DNA from: an uncultured Oscillospiraceae bacterium
GTDB taxonomy: Bacteria > Bacillota > Clostridia > Oscillospirales > Oscillospiraceae
Length of the DNA: 23,483 nt
Assembly (NCBI GenBank): GCA_910578505.1
Contig: CAJTPV010000041.1
Location: 1-23,483, forward strand
Direction: 5' to 3'
In this document: positions 20,171-23,483 of the stretch, piece after piece
Numbering within the stretch: the stretch's first letter is position 1
Layout: the number at the start of each line of letters is the position of its first letter
Notes under the pieces: generated by a model
Told to the model about the DNA's origin: nothing
The model's database searches: none
What the model saw: the letters and a program-made list of their open reading frames with translations, nothing else
Translations under genes and position numbers: made by a program

Positions 20171-20905
20171 ATGGACGAGAAGAGACCGGCCAAAGCCGCC
20201 GGAAGTCCCCCGAAGGCGAAAAAGGAGAATATCCACGCGGGGCACCGGCAGCGGCTGCGGAAGAAATTCCTGCAGCTGGGCGCCGATTCCCTGGAACCCC
20301 ACGAGCTGCTGGAGCTGCTGCTGTTCTACGCGGTGCCCAGGGCCAATACCAACCCCACCGCCCATGAGCTGCTCCGGCAGTTCGGCAGTCTGAAAAATGT
20401 GCTGACCGCCCCGGTGGAGGACCTGGTCCGGGTGGAGGGACTGGGCGAGAGCTCCGCCCTGCTGATCTCGCTGGTGGCGCGGCTGTACTGCCGCGCGATG
20501 GTCGAGAGCATGGAGGAGAGCCGGGATATCCTGGATACCACCGAGCGGCTGGGGAAATACTTTGTGGCGCTGCTGGCGGCGGAGTCCCGGGAGGTCATGT
20601 ACCAGCTCAGTCTGGACGCCAAGGGGCGGCTGCTCAAGCGCTTCAAGGTCAACGAGGGCAGCGCAGCCGGGGTGGACTTCGACGTGCGCAAGATCGTGGT
20701 CAACGCCCTCAGCAGCAACGCCTCCATGGTCGTCCTGGCCCACAACCACCCCAGCGGCGTTGCCCTGCCCTCCGGCGCGGACTGCGCCGGAACGGAGGCG
20801 GTGCGGGAGGCCCTGGACGTGGTCAACATCGTCCTGGCCGACCACATCATCGTCGCGGACAACGACTATGTGTCGTTCCGCGAATCCCATTTACTGCGGC
20901 TATAA
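20171..20905 (+). CDS. radC: RadC family JAB-domain protein
   Basis: The 244-aa protein has a helix-hairpin-helix region (VRVEGLGESSALLISLV, about 87-103) and a C-terminal JAB1/MPN-type domain with the metal motif H191-N-H193-PSG and D204. The biochemical role of RadC proteins in DNA repair or recombination is unsettled. Two segments differ from the common form: the usual HPREVFK block reads FDVRKIV, and HNHPSGDPTPS reads HNHPSGVALPS, though the His/His/Asp spacing is kept. ATG 20171 follows GGAGG; the frame is open a little upstream. It is co-transcribed with uvrB, 12 bp downstream. Confidence 0.9.
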   Translation: MDEKRPAKAAGSPPKAKKENIHAGHRQRLRKKFLQLGADSLEPHELLELLLFYAVPRANTNPTAHELLRQFGSLKNVLTAPVEDLVRVEGLGESSALLISLVARLYCRAMVESMEESRDILDTTERLGKYFVALLAAESREVMYQLSLDAKGRLLKRFKVNEGSAAGVDFDVRKIVVNALSSNASMVVLAHNHPSGVALPSGADCAGTEAVREALDVVNIVLADHIIVADNDYVSFRESHLLRL

Positions 20906-20917
20906 GGGAGGACCGCC

Positions 20918-22885
20918 ATGCCTGATTTCCAAGTTGTTTCCGCGTATACGCCCTCCGGCGACCAGCCCCAGGCCATTGAAAAGCTGGCCCGCGGCCTCAG
21001 CGACGGCCTGCGGGAGCAGGTGCTGCTGGGCGTCACCGGCTCCGGCAAGACCTATACGATGGCCAAGGTCATTGAGGCCGTCCAGCGCCCGGCGCTGATC
21101 CTGGCCCACAACAAGACCCTGGCCGCCCAGCTGTGTGAGGAGTTCAAGGAGTTCTTTCCCAACAACGCGGTGGAGTACTTCGTGTCCTACTACGACTACT
21201 ACCAGCCGGAGGCCTATATCGCCCACACGGATACCTTTATCGAGAAGGATGCGTCCATCAACGAGGAGATCGACCGCCTGCGCCTGAGCGCCACCGCGTC
21301 GCTGCTGGAGCGGCGGGACGTGATCGTGGTCTCCTCCGTCAGCTGCATCTACGGCCTGGGCGAGCCGGAGGACTTTGAGAAAATGATGATCACCCTCCGG
21401 GTGGGGGCCAATATGGAGCGGGACGAGCTGCTGCGGCGGCTGGTGGACATCCGCTATGAGCGCAACGACATCGCCTTTGAGCGGAACATGTTCCGGGTCC
21501 GGGGGGACACGGTGGAGCTGTGGCCGGCCTACTGGAGGGACACCGCCCTGCGGGTGGAGTTTTTCGGCGACGAGATCGAGCGGGTCAGCGAGATCAACGG
21601 CGTCACCGGCACGGTGATCCGGCGGCTGACCAACATCCCCGTCTGGCCGGCCAGCCACTATGTCACCAGCAAGGAGAAGATGGAGCGGGCCATCGTGGAG
21701 ATCGAGCGGGAGCTGGAGGAGCGGGAGAAGTATTTCGTGGACAACGGCAAGCTCATCGAGGCCCAGCGTATCCGCCAGCGCACGGCCTATGACCTGGAGA
21801 TGATGCGGGAGCTGGGCTACTGCAGCGGCATCGAGAACTACAGCCGAGTCATCTCCGCCAGGCCGGTGGGCTCCCCGCCCCTGACGCTGATGGACTATTT
21901 CCCCGACGACTTCGTCCTCTTCGTGGACGAGAGCCACGTCACCCTGCCCCAGGTCCGGGCCATGTTCAACGGCGACCGGGCCCGGAAGGAGAGCCTGATC
22001 CAATACGGCTTCCGGCTGCCCTGCGCCTTTGACAACCGGCCTCTGAAATTCGACGAGTTCCAGACCCGGTTCCACCAGGCGGTGTACGTCTCCGCCACCC
22101 CGGCGGACTACGAGCGGGGGCAGGCGGACCAGATTGTGGAGCAGGTCATCCGGCCCACGGGCCTGCTGGACCCGAAGGTGGAGGTCCGGCCTGTGACGGG
22201 GCAGATCGACGACCTGATCGGCGAGATCAACGCCCGGTCCGCCCGGAATGAGCGGGTGCTGGTGACGACACTGACGAAGAAAATGGCGGAGGATCTGACG
22301 GAATACCTCCAGAAGGCCGGTATCAAGGTGCGGTACATGCACCACGACGTGGAGACCATTGAGCGCATGGAGCTGATCCGGGACCTGCGGCTGGGCGAGT
22401 TCGACGTGCTGGTGGGGATCAACCTGCTGCGGGAGGGTCTGGACATGCCGGAGGTCAGCCTGGTGGCCATCCTGGACGCGGACAAGGAGGGGTTCCTCCG
22501 CAGCGAGACCAGCCTGATCCAGACCATCGGGCGGGCGGCCCGGAACGCGGAGGGCCTGGTGATCCTGTACGCCGACACCATCACCCGCAGCATGCGCGCC
22601 GCGATGGACGAGACCGCCCGGCGGCGGAAGATTCAGGATGCGTTCAACCAGGAGCACGGCATTGTGCCAAAGACGGTCATCAAGTCCGTGCGGGAGATTC
22701 TGGAGATGTCCAAGGGAGAAGAGACCGCCCAGAAAAAGGCCGGCCGCAAGCTGACGAAGAAGGAAGTCGAGGAGGAAATTATCAAGATCGAGAAGCAGAT
22801 GAAAGAGGCGGCGAAGATGCTGGAGTTCGAGTATGCCGCTATTTTACGAGACCGGCTCATCGAGCTTCGTAAGGAAGTCAAGTAA
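20918..22885 (+). CDS. uvrB: Excinuclease ABC subunit B
   Basis: UvrB is the damage-verification helicase of nucleotide excision repair and acts with UvrA, UvrC and UvrD. The 655-aa product has normal length. Seen in order are Walker A GVTGSGKTYT (38-47), the beta-hairpin region YFVSYYDYYQPEAYIAHTDT (about 88-107), SVSCIYGLGEPEDF, the helicase II motif DESHVTLPQ, SATPADYE, GINLLREGLDMPEV, QTIGRAARN and a C-terminal UVR motif (about 617-655) that contacts UvrC. ATG 20918 follows GGGAGG. uvrA, often next, is not present; composition changes right after the stop, which suggests an insertion there. Confidence 0.98.
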   Translation: MPDFQVVSAYTPSGDQPQAIEKLARGLSDGLREQVLLGVTGSGKTYTMAKVIEAVQRPALILAHNKTLAAQLCEEFKEFFPNNAVEYFVSYYDYYQPEAYIAHTDTFIEKDASINEEIDRLRLSATASLLERRDVIVVSSVSCIYGLGEPEDFEKMMITLRVGANMERDELLRRLVDIRYERNDIAFERNMFRVRGDTVELWPAYWRDTALRVEFFGDEIERVSEINGVTGTVIRRLTNIPVWPASHYVTSKEKMERAIVEIERELEEREKYFVDNGKLIEAQRIRQRTAYDLEMMRELGYCSGIENYSRVISARPVGSPPLTLMDYFPDDFVLFVDESHVTLPQVRAMFNGDRARKESLIQYGFRLPCAFDNRPLKFDEFQTRFHQAVYVSATPADYERGQADQIVEQVIRPTGLLDPKVEVRPVTGQIDDLIGEINARSARNERVLVTTLTKKMAEDLTEYLQKAGIKVRYMHHDVETIERMELIRDLRLGEFDVLVGINLLREGLDMPEVSLVAILDADKEGFLRSETSLIQTIGRAARNAEGLVILYADTITRSMRAAMDETARRRKIQDAFNQEHGIVPKTVIKSVREILEMSKGEETAQKKAGRKLTKKEVEEEIIKIEKQMKEAAKMLEFEYAAILRDRLIELRKEVK

Positions 22886-23137
22886 GGTTGGATAATCCCC
22901 CGGGGCTCTGTCAGGCGCATAGAGCAGTTCCATCCCCATCCGGACGCCATATGTGAAAGATGCCAGCCCCCACTGGTAGCGGATATAGGTGATGAGGTCA
23001 TAGGCAATCATCTGCTTGTCCTGGGTCAAAGCAAGCCTGTTGATAAAGTCCTCTATGATCTCCCTATGTTCTCTGTCTGTCTGCGACATGGCCGGACAGA
23101 CGTAGGTGTGGTAAAGTTGGTTATATATGGTTTCCAT
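22844..23137 (-). CDS. Hypothetical protein, 97 aa, divergent from an XRE regulator
   Basis: The start ATG 23137 follows GAGGTG; the longer open frame reaches into the promoter and is rejected. The product (METIYNQLYHTYVCPAMSQ at the start) is helical, with NRLALTQDKQMIAYDLITYI and a hydrophobic patch ASFTYGVRMGMELLYA. The latter resembles small Clostridial proteins of the DUF6809 kind that often lie beside XRE genes in integrative elements, but this is a weak recollection. Its last 42 bp overlap the end of uvrB tail to tail. A perfect consensus promoter overlapped by repeats precedes it, so it is probably repressed by the neighbouring regulator. Confidence 0.7.
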   Translation of the reverse strand: METIYNQLYHTYVCPAMSQTDREHREIIEDFINRLALTQDKQMIAYDLITYIRYQWGLASFTYGVRMGMELLYAPDRAPGDYPTLLDFLTKLDEPVS

Positions 23138-23164
23138 GGTACACCTCGGTGTTGTTAAAAATTG

Positions 23165-23217
23165 ATACATGTGAAAAATTGTCATGCACGATTACATTAT
23201 ACATGTGGACTTTTGTC
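23165..23217. repeat. Two 19-bp direct repeats, probable XRE operator
   Basis: ATACATGTGAAAAATTGTC (23165-23183) and ATACATGTGGACTTTTGTC (23199-23217) match in 14 of 19 positions and are 34 bp apart. One covers the -10 and spacer of the minus-strand promoter; the other lies just after its start point. Each contains the palindrome ACATGT. Confidence 0.65.
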
Positions 23218-23224
23218 GTGTCAA
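23196..23224 (-). promoter_or_regulatory. Perfect consensus sigma-A promoter of the 97-aa gene
   Basis: On the minus strand TTGACA (23224-23219) and TATAAT (23201-23196) are 17 bp apart, matching consensus fully. A direct repeat overlaps it, suggesting tight repression. Confidence 0.85.
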
Positions 23225-23242
23225 GGGTGTTTGGAGGAAAAT

Positions 23243-23483
23243 ATGAAAGAAGGATTGGAAAAGTTTTCTGCGAGATTAAAGGAAGTACGCACGAAAAAGG
23301 GTATTAAGCAGACTGATATGGCTTTGTTTTTTAATTATCCTGTGCGAAAATACCAACGAATAGAAAACGGAGAAATCAACGTCCACATTATTATTTTAGA
23401 AAAACTGGCTGACTATTTTGACGTAACTACCGACTATCTGCTGGGCCGCTCCGATGAGGGCGGGCCCGATGCAGCAAAAAAGC
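23243..23483 (+). CDS. XRE-family regulator, cut by the window end
   Basis: The frame starts at ATG 23243 behind TTGGAGGA and runs open to the window edge (80 codons). It encodes an XRE/Cro HTH: FSARLKEVRTKKGIKQTDMA, then the recognition region FFNYPVRKYQRIENGE and the common tail LADYFDVTTDYLLGRSD. This type is the usual repressor at the edge of Clostridial phages and integrative elements. It is AT-rich compared with uvrB, in line with recent acquisition. Its likely targets are the 19-bp repeats just upstream. Confidence 0.9.
   Translation, partial: MKEGLEKFSARLKEVRTKKGIKQTDMALFFNYPVRKYQRIENGEINVHIIILEKLADYFDVTTDYLLGRSDEGGPDAAKK

Noticed and set aside
20900..22657. Long minus-strand open frame (585 codons) opposite uvrB
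   Set aside because: It is antisense to uvrB, with skewed composition and no domain; a shadow of codon bias.

Overview
The window looks like chromosomal DNA of an endospore-forming, GC-rich gut Clostridium of the Oscillospiraceae type (Flavonifractor, Lawsonibacter, Pseudoflavonifractor or Intestinimonas-like). The reasons are a complete spoIIIA cluster, strong Shine-Dalgarno sites, consensus sigma-A promoters, TTG/GTG starts and high-GC codon use in the core genes. Genus is an inference from general character, not from a database match.

Layout. 1-4460 is a decayed, lower-GC mobile region. It holds a DUF1016/YhcG-type nuclease gene with a damaged 5' end, a broken BRO-family antirepressor gene, a tyrosine integrase that has lost most of its core-binding domain, and an intact-looking MntA/HepT (MNT/HEPN) toxin-antitoxin pair. 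It ends in a 3' fragment of a tRNA-Arg(ACG)-like gene, read here as the scar of an integration site. Paired TGACCCA repeats with the same 12-bp period lie beside the integrase gene and near the tRNA scar. An ISAs1-type transposase fragment follows (about 4553-5110), then a five-gene tRNA operon (Gly, Arg, His, Gln, Lys) with its own promoter.

6082-9081 carries pyruvate kinase (pyk) and a class I glutamine synthetase (glnA) with its own promoter, a possible operator and a leader hairpin. 9182-11760 holds a 48-aa protein, a secreted CAP-domain protein, an 88-aa unknown protein behind a perfect consensus promoter, and a secreted S-layer-homology protein. 11941-16600 (minus strand) is the sporulation operon spoIIIAA-AH for the mother-cell/forespore channel, with a plausible sigma-E promoter upstream; spoIIIAB is frameshifted as given.

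16894-17875 is an accessory regulatory patch: an XRE regulator with a stand-alone Spo0A-type DNA-binding domain, then a ribbon-helix-helix protein behind three matching palindromes. 17850-19999 is a divergent pair: a MocR/PdxR-type regulator and an ECF transporter S component, probably for a vitamin B6 compound. 20171-22885 is radC-uvrB (DNA repair). From about 22890 composition drops again and a new accessory module starts: a 97-aa protein and a divergent XRE regulator sharing a promoter region with 19-bp direct repeats.

The most interesting items are the orphan Spo0A-like output domain next to spoIIIA, the spoIIIAB frameshift, the RHH operator array, the MocR/ECF pair with overlapping promoters, and the remains of the tRNA-targeted element with its surviving toxin-antitoxin pair.
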